From assembly GCA_900762945.1 (NCBI GenBank), contig CAAFIN010000343.1, forward strand, positions 1 to 7,379: a stretch of 7,379 bases of DNA, in the 5' to 3' direction. A program made the translations under genes and the position numbers. Origin of the DNA: Clostridia bacterium. Lineage in GTDB: Bacteria > Bacillota > Clostridia > Christensenellales > Pumilibacteraceae. A model generated the notes under the pieces. That model was not told where the DNA came from and did not search any database. It was given only the letters and a program-made list of their open reading frames with translations. Of the stretch, positions 1 through 6,248 are shown one piece after another (within the stretch, counting starts at the first letter, position 1; every line of letters begins with the position of its first letter).

Positions 1-92
1 GATAAACCCGAAAAAACGCCCGCCCGCCGCGATAAAAATTACAAATACTTTTGCGTAACGCCGCGTTTTTGCTTTTTTTTGAGCGAGAAATG
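1..92. other. Left edge, non-coding; tail of an upstream gene unresolved
   Basis: No gene can be supported here. One plus-strand frame has a TAA at 3-5 and another has one at 56-58, so either could be the stop codon of a gene lying mostly outside the window. Family context suggests cysS as a common upstream neighbour of mrnC, but too few codons are visible to test this. T-rich runs at 66-70 and 73-80 follow only a weak 4-bp hairpin (AACG 57-60 with CGTT 64-67). A terminator for the upstream gene is therefore possible but not convincing. Confidence 0.35.
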
Positions 93-101
93 TGGTACAA
101 T
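93..101 (+). promoter_or_regulatory. Extended -10 promoter of the mrnC operon
   Basis: TGGTACAAT matches an extended -10 element (TGn followed by TACAAT, one mismatch from TATAAT). A region 16-18 bp upstream is only T-rich and has no clear TTGACA, which is tolerated in extended -10 promoters. With normal spacing the transcript would begin near position 108, two bases before the ATG at 110. The next gene's mRNA would then be leaderless. Transcription from further upstream is not excluded. Confidence 0.5.
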
Positions 102-109
102 GTTTCCGT

Positions 110-511
110 ATGGAAAGTAAAGACGCGATACAACTCAATTCGCTCACGCTCGCATTCCTCGGCGACGCGGTGTTCACGCTGTTCGTCCGCGAAAAACTCG
201 TGACCGAACACGACTGCAAGTCCGGAAGGCTCCACAAACTCGCGAGCGATTACGTTTGCGCCGCCGCTCAGGCGAAAATGCTGGAGGGCTTGGCGCCGCT
301 ACTGACCGACGAAGAAAAGGAAGTCGCGAGAAGGTGCAGAAACTGTCATAATCCTTCGCACGCGAAGAACGCCGCGCTTTCCGACTACAAGAAAGCGACC
401 GCGCTCGAGGGCGTGCTGGGCTATCTTAAACTGACCGATCAAACCGAAAGACTGAACGAACTCATGCGAAAGTGTATGGAAATACTTGACGGAGGTAACG
501 GCAATGAGTAG
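110..511 (+). CDS. mrnC: Mini-ribonuclease III (23S rRNA maturation)
   Basis: Mini-RNase III is a dimeric nuclease with an RNase III catalytic domain but no double-stranded RNA-binding domain. In Firmicutes it trims the 23S rRNA precursor. The predicted 133 aa fit the family. Near the N terminus, QLNSLTLAFLGDAVF (residues 8-22) carries the family signature with catalytic Asp19. A second acidic position lies in ATALEGVLGYL (Glu100), the usual EALLGYL helix. The basic loop at residues 75-80 reads RCRNCH, whereas I recall RGRNAK in homologues, so it has two unusual cysteines. I chose ATG 110 because the family motif starts soon after it and the promoter -10 box ends at 101. A GTG at 92 would add six residues, and neither start has a good ribosome binding site. 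The stop overlaps thyA by 8 nt. This is the first gene of a four-gene operon. Confidence 0.9.
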   Translation: MESKDAIQLNSLTLAFLGDAVFTLFVREKLVTEHDCKSGRLHKLASDYVCAAAQAKMLEGLAPLLTDEEKEVARRCRNCHNPSHAKNAALSDYKKATALEGVLGYLKLTDQTERLNELMRKCMEILDGGNGNE

Positions 512-1334
512 AGCCGACAAACTGTTTATAGCGAATCTTAAGGACATAATCTCGACCGGGTGGTCGGACAAGGACATACCCGTGCGCCCGCACTGGGCGG
601 ACGGCACGCCCGCGCACACCGTCAAGAAATTCTGCATAGTCAACCGCTACGATCTATCGGAGGAGTTTCCTATCGTCACCGTGAGAAAAACCAACTTCGC
701 GGCGGCTGTGGACGAGATTCTGTGGATCTGGCAGAAAAAGAGCAATAACGTACACGACCTTAATTCGCATATCTGGGATTCGTGGGCGGACGAGAGCGGC
801 TCGATCGGCAAGGCTTACGGCTACCAGCTGGGCGTAAAGCACGTTTACCCCGAGGGCGAATTCGATCAGGTCGACAGAGTGCTGTACGACCTTAAACACA
901 ACCCGTACTCGCGCAGAATAATGACGAATATTTACGTTCACGCCGACTTACACGAAATGAATCTTTATCCGTGCGCGTACTCGATGACGTTCAACGTCAC
1001 GGGCAACAAACTGAACGCGATACTCAATCAGCGCTCGCAGGATATGCTGACGGCTAACAACTGGAACGTCGTGCAGTACTCGGTACTGCTTATTATGATT
1101 GCTAAGGTTTCGGGACTTATCCCGGGCGAGCTCGTTCACGTCGTCGCCGACGCGCACGTTTACGACCGTCATATCCCCATCTGCGAGGAACTTTTCGAAC
1201 GTCCGCAGTACGACGCGCCCAAACTCGTTCTCAAACGCGACGTAACCGACTTTTACGATTTCAAGGTCGAGGACTTCGAACTCGTCGATTATAAATACAC
1301 GCCGCTCGGCAAGAAAATCGAGGTGGCTATATGA
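504..1334 (+). CDS. thyA: Thymidylate synthase, B. subtilis ThyA-like subtype
   Basis: ThyA methylates dUMP to dTMP using 5,10-methylene-tetrahydrofolate and releases dihydrofolate. It is a cytoplasmic homodimer. The 276-aa product has the catalytic cysteine at C157 in LYPCAYSMTF, the dUMP phosphate and base contacts in NQRSQDM (175-181), an NWNVVQYS segment with N188, and DAHVY (216-220). The PCAYS context and the ending DFYDFKVEDFELVDYK resemble B. subtilis ThyA (TSA, phage phi3T-like) more than the common PCH-type E. coli enzyme; this is a comparison from memory. ATG 504 was chosen because GGAGG (491-495) lies 8 nt upstream; an in-frame TTG at 486 lacks such a site. The start lies inside the end of mrnC, and the stop overlaps the folA start as ATGA, so translation is probably coupled on both sides. 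Confidence 0.95.
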   Translation: MSRADKLFIANLKDIISTGWSDKDIPVRPHWADGTPAHTVKKFCIVNRYDLSEEFPIVTVRKTNFAAAVDEILWIWQKKSNNVHDLNSHIWDSWADESGSIGKAYGYQLGVKHVYPEGEFDQVDRVLYDLKHNPYSRRIMTNIYVHADLHEMNLYPCAYSMTFNVTGNKLNAILNQRSQDMLTANNWNVVQYSVLLIMIAKVSGLIPGELVHVVADAHVYDRHIPICEELFERPQYDAPKLVLKRDVTDFYDFKVEDFELVDYKYTPLGKKIEVAI

Positions 1335-1852
1335 TAAGAGCGATAGTAGCAGTGGACGAGAAGTGGGGTATCGGCAAGAACAACGATCTGTTGTTCCATC
1401 TTCCCCTCGATATGAAGTTTTTCCGCGAAACCACTCTCGGAAAAGTGGTGATAATGGGCAGCAACACGCTGAAGTCTTTCCCGGGCGGCAAACCGCTCCC
1501 GAAGCGTACCAACGTCGTGCTGTATCCGGGCGGCGAAAAACGCGACGACTGCGTTATAGTCGAGTCTTTGGACGAAATACGCGAAGTGCTGAGAAGTTAC
1601 GTCGACGAGGATATTTACGTTATCGGCGGAGCGATGTTCTACCGCACGATGCTGCCGTACTGCGGCGAAGCGTTGGTGACGAAGGTCAACGCGGACGGCG
1701 GGGCGCAGGTGTTCTTCGAAAACCTCGACGAAAAGCCCGGGTGGGAGTGCGTGAAAGCGACTGCGCTGCTCGAAACCGAGGACGTGCTGATAAGATTCAC
1801 CACTTACCGCAACCGCGACGTACAGGATTTTTTTCAAACGAATCAGGAATAA
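1331..1852 (+). CDS. folA: Dihydrofolate reductase
   Basis: DHFR reduces dihydrofolate to tetrahydrofolate with NADPH and so recycles the cofactor oxidised by ThyA encoded just upstream. The 173-aa protein shows the N-terminal strand and Met20-type loop AVDEKWGIGKNNDL (7-20), HLPLDMKFF with the catalytic acid Asp27, and a VVIMGSNTLKSF segment that replaces the usual GRKTWES. It also has PLPKRTNVVL with the conserved folate-contact Arg59 and the NADPH-binding YVIGGAMFY with the Gly-Gly pair at 99-100. The C terminus (QDFFQTNQE) runs several residues beyond the usual final strand. The start overlaps the thyA stop by 4 nt (ATGA at 1331-1334), which indicates coupled translation and balanced expression of the two enzymes. 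Confidence 0.95.
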   Translation: MIRAIVAVDEKWGIGKNNDLLFHLPLDMKFFRETTLGKVVIMGSNTLKSFPGGKPLPKRTNVVLYPGGEKRDDCVIVESLDEIREVLRSYVDEDIYVIGGAMFYRTMLPYCGEALVTKVNADGGAQVFFENLDEKPGWECVKATALLETEDVLIRFTTYRNRDVQDFFQTNQE

Positions 1853-1864
1853 GGAAATAAAACA

Positions 1865-2593
1865 ATGAAAATTTACGGAAGGAACGCCGTGTCCGAGGCA
1901 ATCAAATCGGGCAACACCATCGACCGCTTGGTCGCGGCGAAAGGACAAAAAGACGTGGGCGCTCAGCGCATCATCGACGACGCGAAGTCGCGCGGCATCA
2001 AGGTCTTTTTCTACGACAAGGAAGTACTCGACCGCGAAACCGGCGGCAAAAAGCATCAGGGTTTCGTAGCCGAAGTCACCGACTTTAAGTACTGCGAACT
2101 CGACGATATACTTGATTACGCCGCGGAAAAGGGCGAAGCGCCGTTCGTATTCATACTCGACGGCGTAGAGGACCCGCATAACCTCGGCAGTATTTTGAGA
2201 GTAGCCGAGTGCACGGGCGCGCACGGCGTGGTTATCCCGCGCCACCGCAGCGTTTCCGTCAACGACACGGTCGTCAAGGTTTCTGCGGGAGCGGCGGAAC
2301 ATATCCGCGTAGCCAAGGTCACCAACGTGAACGACGCAATCGACGAACTCAAAGCCAAAAACGTATGGGTGTACGCGGCGGATATGGACGGCGACGATAT
2401 CTACAAGACCAAACTTACGGGTGCGGTAGCGTTCGTTATCGGCGGCGAAGGCAACGGCGTAAAGCGGCTCACCCGCGAAAAGTGCGACGGGGTGGTCGCG
2501 CTCCCCATGCGAGGCAAGGTCAATTCGCTCAACGCGTCGGTCGCGGCCGGCGTGGTCGCTTACGAGTATATCCGCCAGAATTTCGAAAAATAA
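1865..2593 (+). CDS. rlmB: 23S rRNA (guanosine-2'-O)-methyltransferase, TrmH/SpoU family
   Basis: This is a SPOUT-class, SAM-dependent 2'-O-methyltransferase. RlmB orthologues methylate the 23S rRNA guanosine equivalent to G2251 in E. coli. The 242-aa protein begins with a small RNA substrate-binding domain (about 1-75, KIYGRNAVSEAI at the start). The knotted catalytic domain has motif 1 LDGVEDPHNLGSILR (98-112, Asn106 and Arg112), motif 2 VIGGEGNGVKRLTRE (191-205) and motif 3 LPMRGKVNSLNASVA (213-227). An AAGGAA ribosome binding site (1851-1856) overlaps the folA stop and lies 8 nt before ATG 1865. Being in an operon with mrnC, another 23S rRNA factor, supports the rlmB name. Another member of the family (for example a TrmH-like tRNA enzyme) is less likely because of the N-terminal domain and the context. 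Confidence 0.92.
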   Translation: MKIYGRNAVSEAIKSGNTIDRLVAAKGQKDVGAQRIIDDAKSRGIKVFFYDKEVLDRETGGKKHQGFVAEVTDFKYCELDDILDYAAEKGEAPFVFILDGVEDPHNLGSILRVAECTGAHGVVIPRHRSVSVNDTVVKVSAGAAEHIRVAKVTNVNDAIDELKAKNVWVYAADMDGDDIYKTKLTGAVAFVIGGEGNGVKRLTREKCDGVVALPMRGKVNSLNASVAAGVVAYEYIRQNFEK

Positions 2594-2601
2594 TTTAAAA
2601 A

Positions 2602-2638
2602 CCGCGCGAAAAGCGTTCGATTCGCTTGAAAACCGCGG
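2602..2638. repeat. Nested inverted repeat 3' of rlmB, touching the tpiA -35 box
   Basis: Two nested arms are visible: CCGCG (2602-2606) with CGCGG (2634-2638), and AAGCG (2611-2615) with CGCTT (2623-2627) around a 7-nt centre. No T-tract follows, so it is not a standard terminator for rlmB, although the RNA could fold and stabilise or end the transcript. The right side overlaps the -35 hexamer of the tpiA promoter (2626-2631), so it could also be an operator. Neither role is demonstrated. Confidence 0.4.
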
Positions 2639-2654
2639 CGGTAAATTATATAAT
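2626..2654 (+). promoter_or_regulatory. Sigma-A promoter of tpiA-gpmI
   Basis: TTGAAA (2626-2631) and TATAAT (2649-2654) are separated by exactly 17 bp, close to the housekeeping consensus. The predicted start near 2661 leaves a leader of about 64 nt that is AT-rich and holds no evident structured RNA. It ends in AAGGAG (2709-2714) ahead of the tpiA start. Confidence 0.85.
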
Positions 2655-2724
2655 AGACTACGGTCGGAAAACAATATTTCGATTGATATAAAAACAGAAA
2701 GTAATCTTAAGGAGATTTAACGTT

Positions 2725-3486
2725 ATGAGAAAGCCTATCATCGCAGGCAACTGGAAAATGAACAACACCAAAGCGGAAGCGGAAACGCTTCTTACCGCGC
2801 TCAAGCCGCTCGTCAAAGAGGTCAAGGGCGTGGATATCGTGGTTTGCGTACCGTTCACCGATATCGAAAAGGTGAAAAAACTCGTCAAGGGCAGCAAGAT
2901 CCGCGTGGGCGCGCAGAACGTGTCCTGGGCGGACAAAGGCGCGTTTACCGGCGAGATCAGCGCGAATATGCTGATCGAAGCGGGCGCGGAGTACGTCGTT
3001 ATCGGTCACAGCGAGCGCCGTCAGTACTTCGGCGAAACCGACGAGAGCGTCAACAAACGCACCGTACAGGCGCTCAAGTACGATCTTAAACCCATCGTTT
3101 GCGTGGGCGAAACGCTCGACGAGCGCGAAGGCGGCTTTACCGAAAGCGTTCTTTACAAGCAGATCGAGGGCGCGTTCGAGGGTATCGACGCCGAGGATGC
3201 CAAGAAGATCGTAGTCGCGTACGAACCCGTCTGGGCTATCGGCACCGGCAAGACCGCTACCGCCGAGCAAGCCAACGACACCATCAAGTTTATCAGAAAA
3301 ACGCTTGCCAAGAAGTACGGCAGAGTGGTCGCCAACCGCGTGCGTATTCAGTACGGCGGCAGCATGAACGCAAAGAACGCTGCGGAACTCATGGCAATGA
3401 GCGACATCGACGGCGGACTTATCGGCGGCGCTTCGCTCAAAGCCGAGGATTTCTCGATCGTAGTGAAAGCGGGCGTAAAGGCGTAA
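2725..3486 (+). CDS. tpiA: Triosephosphate isomerase
   Basis: TpiA interconverts dihydroxyacetone phosphate and glyceraldehyde 3-phosphate in glycolysis and gluconeogenesis. The 253-aa TIM barrel matches the usual family length. GNWKMN (8-13) carries catalytic Lys11. The catalytic histidine is His95 in VVIGHSERR, and the base is Glu167 in AYEPVWAIGTGKTA, which leads into flexible loop 6 (about 171-177). The phosphate-binding segments are IQYGGSMN (208-215) and GGLIGGASL (230-238). AQNVSWADKGAFTGE (63-77) is the familiar family segment, with Ser where I recall His or Tyr being common. The start is fixed by AAGGAG 10 nt upstream. It has its own promoter and shares an operon with gpmI, but gapA, pgk and eno are not adjacent. 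Confidence 0.98.
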   Translation: MRKPIIAGNWKMNNTKAEAETLLTALKPLVKEVKGVDIVVCVPFTDIEKVKKLVKGSKIRVGAQNVSWADKGAFTGEISANMLIEAGAEYVVIGHSERRQYFGETDESVNKRTVQALKYDLKPIVCVGETLDEREGGFTESVLYKQIEGAFEGIDAEDAKKIVVAYEPVWAIGTGKTATAEQANDTIKFIRKTLAKKYGRVVANRVRIQYGGSMNAKNAAELMAMSDIDGGLIGGASLKAEDFSIVVKAGVKA

Positions 3487-3498
3487 TATTTCGTTTAA

Positions 3499-3530
3499 GA
3501 GAGGGCGGACGGTAAAACGGTCGCCCTTTC
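3499..3530 (+). other. RNA hairpin between tpiA and gpmI
   Basis: GAGAGGGC (3499-3506) pairs with GCCCTTTC (3523-3530), including one G-T wobble. After a bulged G at 3507 the stem continues as GAC (3508-3510) with GTC (3520-3522) around a 9-nt loop. Only three T bases follow the core, and they are part of the stem, so termination looks weak. The base of the stem abuts the gpmI ribosome binding site (GGGAG, 3533-3537). It may act as a processing or stability element, or as a partial attenuator that tunes gpmI relative to tpiA. Confidence 0.55.
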
Positions 3531-3545
3531 GCGGGAGTTTATATT

Positions 3546-5069
3546 ATGAAAAAGACAGACGCAATCATTATAATGGACGGCTTCGGCTGGAGAAAAGAAG
3601 AGAAAGGCAATGCGGTTATCGCCGCGGGTACGCCGTATATAAAAAGCCTTATGGCGAAGTACCCCTACACGTTTATCGAGGCGAGCGGCAGAGCGGTCGG
3701 GCTTCCCGCGGGTCAGATGGGCAACAGCGAAGTCGGACACCTTAACCTCGGCGCGGGCAGGGTAGTCTATCAGGACATCACCCGCATTGACAAAGCTATC
3801 GAGGACGGAGATTTCTTTACGAATCCCGCGTTCGTCGGCGCTATCGAGAACGTCAAAAAGCACGGCACGGCGCTTCACCTCGTGGGACTTCTGTCCGACG
3901 GCGGCGTGCATAGTTGCATTTCGCATATGTTCGCGTTGCTCGAACTTGCCAAGCGCAACGACGTCAAAACCGTGTACGTTCACTGTGTGACCGACGGCAG
4001 AGACGTGCCGCCCGACAGCGCGGTCAAGTATATCGCGGAAACCGAAGCGGAGATCAAAAAACTCGGCGTGGGCAAGATCGCCACGGTCGAGGGCAGATAT
4101 TACTATATGGATCGCGACAACCGTTGGGAGCGCGTTAAAAAAGGCTACGACGGCGTGTTCGCGGGCGTGGGCGCGCACTACGCTACCGCGGAAGAGGGCG
4201 TACGCGCTTCTTACGACAAAAAGGTTTACGACGAGTTCATCGAGCCTATCGTGGTCGGCGACTACGACGGCGTGAAAGCGAACGACAGCATTATTTTCTA
4301 CAACTTCCGTTCCGACCGCGCGAGAGAAATCACGAGAGCGGCGATCTACGAGGACTTCGACTGCTTTGAGCGCACCGGCGGCTACAAGCCCGTTTACTAC
4401 GTGGGCATGACTCAGTACGACGCGACTTTCACCGGTATTCACACCGCGTTCGGTCCCAAGCACCTCGACAATACTTTGGGCGAATACCTCGCGAAAAAAG
4501 GCTTGACGCAGGCGAGAGTAGCCGAAACCGAGAAGTACGCGCACGTCACGTTCTTCTTCAACGGCGGCGTGGAACAGCCCAACGCGGGCGAGCAGCGCGT
4601 GCTGGTCGCAAGCCCTAAGGTCGCGACTTACGACCTTCAGCCCGAAATGAGCGCTCCCGAAGTCACCGAAAAGGCGCTCGAAGTCGTGGGCAACGTAGAC
4701 GTCCTTATTCTTAACTTCGCCAACTGCGATATGGTCGGTCACACCGGCGTGTTCGACGCGGCGGTCAAAGCCGTCAAGACCGTGGACGAGTGCTTGTCCA
4801 GACTCGTTCCCGCAATTCAGGCTACCGGCGGCATCGCGCTCGTCACCGCCGACCACGGCAACGCCGAGCAAATGTGCTTCGAGGATGGCTCGCCATGCAC
4901 TTCGCACACCACCAACCTCGTGCCGTTCATCGTCGCGGGCGACGAGTACGCGAAAGTCACGCTCAAAAAGACCGGCGCGCTTTGCGACGTCGCGCCGACG
5001 CTCCTCGACGTTATGGGCGTAGACAAGCCCGCAGAAATGGAAGGCGCAAGTCTTATCGAAAAGAAATAA
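3546..5069 (+). CDS. gpmI: 2,3-bisphosphoglycerate-independent phosphoglycerate mutase
   Basis: GpmI interconverts 3- and 2-phosphoglycerate through a phosphoserine intermediate, using two Mn2+ ions and no 2,3-bisphosphoglycerate. The 507 aa match the family. The alkaline-phosphatase-like domain begins IIIMDGFGW with metal ligand Asp11. GQMGNSEVGHLNLGAGR contains nucleophile Ser61. The inserted transferase domain has HCVTDGRDVPPDS (146-158) and RYYYMDRDNRWER (184-196). FYNFRSDRAREI (251-262) and TEKYAHVTFFFNGG (328-341, Lys330) follow. The remaining metal ligands are in NCDMVGHTG (393-401), TADHGNAEQM (434-443) and SHTTN (His454). It lies 59 nt after tpiA, has a GGGAG ribosome binding site and is followed by a probable terminator, so it should be the last gene of the tpiA transcript. 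In spore formers this enzyme is known to be Mn- and pH-sensitive, which matters for 3-phosphoglycerate storage in spores. Confidence 0.98.
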   Translation: MKKTDAIIIMDGFGWRKEEKGNAVIAAGTPYIKSLMAKYPYTFIEASGRAVGLPAGQMGNSEVGHLNLGAGRVVYQDITRIDKAIEDGDFFTNPAFVGAIENVKKHGTALHLVGLLSDGGVHSCISHMFALLELAKRNDVKTVYVHCVTDGRDVPPDSAVKYIAETEAEIKKLGVGKIATVEGRYYYMDRDNRWERVKKGYDGVFAGVGAHYATAEEGVRASYDKKVYDEFIEPIVVGDYDGVKANDSIIFYNFRSDRAREITRAAIYEDFDCFERTGGYKPVYYVGMTQYDATFTGIHTAFGPKHLDNTLGEYLAKKGLTQARVAETEKYAHVTFFFNGGVEQPNAGEQRVLVASPKVATYDLQPEMSAPEVTEKALEVVGNVDVLILNFANCDMVGHTGVFDAAVKAVKTVDECLSRLVPAIQATGGIALVTADHGNAEQMCFEDGSPCTSHTTNLVPFIVAGDEYAKVTLKKTGALCDVAPTLLDVMGVDKPAEMEGASLIEKK

Positions 5070-5078
5070 CGACAACGG

Positions 5079-5111
5079 AAACGGGGCTTGCGAACGCGCG
5101 AGCCTCGTTTT
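5079..5111 (+). terminator. Probable intrinsic terminator after gpmI
   Basis: A 14-bp stem forms between 5079-5092 and 5097-5110 (AAACGGGGCTTGCG with CGCGAGCCTCGTTT), with two G-T wobbles and an AACG loop. It is GC-rich in the middle and ends in a short TTTT run at 5108-5111. It lies 10 nt past the gpmI stop, the right place to end the tpiA-gpmI transcript. The U-tract is short, so some read-through into cysK is possible. Confidence 0.7.
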
Positions 5112-5114
5112 GCG

Positions 5115-5131
5115 TATAATCGGCATATAAT
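5115..5131 (+). promoter_or_regulatory. Tandem -10 boxes for cysK
   Basis: Two perfect TATAAT hexamers lie at 5115-5120 and 5126-5131, directly after the gpmI terminator. No good -35 hexamer is found at 16-18 bp for either, because that space is taken by the terminator stem. Starts would fall near 5127 or 5138. The second would remove part of the ribosome binding site, so the first is more plausible. There is no room for a T-box or S-box riboswitch. Confidence 0.5.
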
Positions 5132-5146
5132 CTATAGGAGAGTACT

Positions 5147-6070
5147 ATGAAAATTTACGACGATATAACGGAACTTATCGGGAAAACGCCGGTAGTGCGA
5201 GTCCACCGCTACCAAAAGGCGAGAGGACTCGAGGGCGAACTGCTCGTCAAGATCGAGAGCTTCAACCCCAACGGCTCGGCAAAGGACAGAATAGGCGTTG
5301 CGATGCTCGATGGGGCGGAAAAAGACGGCAGCCTTGCCCGTGGCGGCACGGTGATAGAACCGACGAGCGGCAATACCGGCATAGGGCTTGCCATGGCCTG
5401 CGCGGTGCGCGGTTATCGTCTGATACTCACTATGCCCGAGTCCATGAGCGTGGAGCGGCGCAAGATCCTCGCCGCGCTCGGAGCGGAACTCGTGCTTACT
5501 CCCGCGAAAGAGGGTATGAACGGCGCGGTAAATAAGGCGAACGCGCTTCACGCCGAGATCCCCGGCTCGATTATCGCGGGGCAGTTCGTAAACCCCGCCA
5601 ACCCCGCCGTACACCGCGCTACCACCGCAAAGGAGATCATGAGCGACCTCGACGGCAAACTCGACTATTTCGTCGCGGGCGTGGGTACGGGCGGCACGAT
5701 TTCGGGCGTGGGCGAAGCGCTGAAACCGCTTATTCCCGATCTTAAAGTCGTTGCGGTCGAACCCGCCGACTCGCCGCTACTGAGCAAGGGCGTCGCGGGG
5801 TCTCACAAACTGCAAGGTATCGGCGCGAACTTCGTACCCGCCGTACTCGACAGAGCGATTATCGACGACGTTATCGCAGTCACCACCGACGAAGCGTATT
5901 CTTCGGCTCGGCTTTTAGGCAAGACCGAGGGTTTTACCTGCGGCGTTTCGGGCGGCGCGGCGCTGTACGCGGGCGAGAAGATTCTTCGCGCCCACCCCGG
6001 CGCTCGCGTACTCGTTTTTCTGCCCGACGGCGGAGATCGGTACTTATCCACCGATCTGTACGAAGGATAA
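5147..6070 (+). CDS. cysK: Cysteine synthase (O-acetylserine sulfhydrylase)
   Basis: This PLP enzyme makes cysteine from O-acetyl-L-serine and sulfide in the cytoplasm. The 307-aa fold-type II protein has the Schiff-base lysine Lys46 in NPNGSAKDRIG. The substrate-binding loop is PTSGNTGIGLA (72-82), and GVGTGGTISGVGE (178-190) is the PLP phosphate loop. QFVNPANP (146-153) and the C-terminal LPDGGDRYLSTDLY are standard CysK signatures. GGAG (5137-5140) lies 6 nt before ATG 5147. It is probably transcribed alone: a terminator precedes it and spmB converges on it. Cystathionine beta-synthase-like or CysM-type activity cannot be fully excluded by sequence, but the LPDxGxRYLST ending favours CysK. 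No cysE or sulfur-assimilation gene is in the window. Confidence 0.95.
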   Translation: MKIYDDITELIGKTPVVRVHRYQKARGLEGELLVKIESFNPNGSAKDRIGVAMLDGAEKDGSLARGGTVIEPTSGNTGIGLAMACAVRGYRLILTMPESMSVERRKILAALGAELVLTPAKEGMNGAVNKANALHAEIPGSIIAGQFVNPANPAVHRATTAKEIMSDLDGKLDYFVAGVGTGGTISGVGEALKPLIPDLKVVAVEPADSPLLSKGVAGSHKLQGIGANFVPAVLDRAIIDDVIAVTTDEAYSSARLLGKTEGFTCGVSGGAALYAGEKILRAHPGARVLVFLPDGGDRYLSTDLYEG

Positions 6071-6135
6071 CGAGTTATATACGCTATGACGAGGTAAGAC
6101 GGGAACTGCACGTGGTTTTAAAATATTCAACCTAA

Positions 6136-6248
6136 TACGTCATTCCGAGCACAGCCCCGGGAATCTAGCCGAAGGCGCAAAAAAATTATAATTATGCGGC
6201 TACGCCTGGATCTTTCGACTTCGCTAACGCTTCGCTCAAGATGACGTA
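6136..6248. repeat. Dispersed inverted-repeat element, GTCATTCCGAGC-like MITE/REP type
   Basis: The 113-bp element starts TACGTCATTCCGAGC and ends GCTCAAGATGACGTA. The outer 8 bp match perfectly as inverted termini; three positions then differ and GAGC/GCTC match again. An inner pair TAGCCG (6166-6171) and CGGCTA (6197-6202) encloses an AT-rich centre (A run at 6179-6185). The right arm reads outward as CGTCATCTTGAGCGAAGCG followed by AAGTCGAAAGATCC, a pattern I recall from short palindromic repeats scattered through many bacterial genomes. There is no transposase and no open frame inside. It sits between convergent cysK and spmB, the usual kind of site for such elements, and the transcribed hairpin could help end both transcripts. 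Confidence 0.7.

Noticed and set aside
92..109. GTG start for mrnC at 92
   Set aside because: It would add MVQCFR, overlap the -10 box and have no clear ribosome binding site. The family motif fits a start at 110.
486..503. TTG start for thyA at 486
   Set aside because: GGAGG at 491-495 is ideally spaced for ATG 504 and would lie inside the coding sequence if TTG were used.
1289..2674. 461-codon open frame on the minus strand across folA and rlmB
   Set aside because: It spans two well-supported plus-strand genes with every expected catalytic motif and crosses their boundaries. It is explained by codon bias.
3495..5126. 543-codon open frame on the minus strand covering all of gpmI
   Set aside because: It is the mirror of a strongly supported gpmI. 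High GC at third positions suppresses stops on the opposite strand, and the translation has no recognisable family features, being rich in Arg, His and Val as such shadows are.
5070..5146. Riboswitch or T-box upstream of cysK
   Set aside because: Only 77 nt are available, and they are used by a terminator stem and -10 boxes. No specifier or antiterminator pattern is seen.
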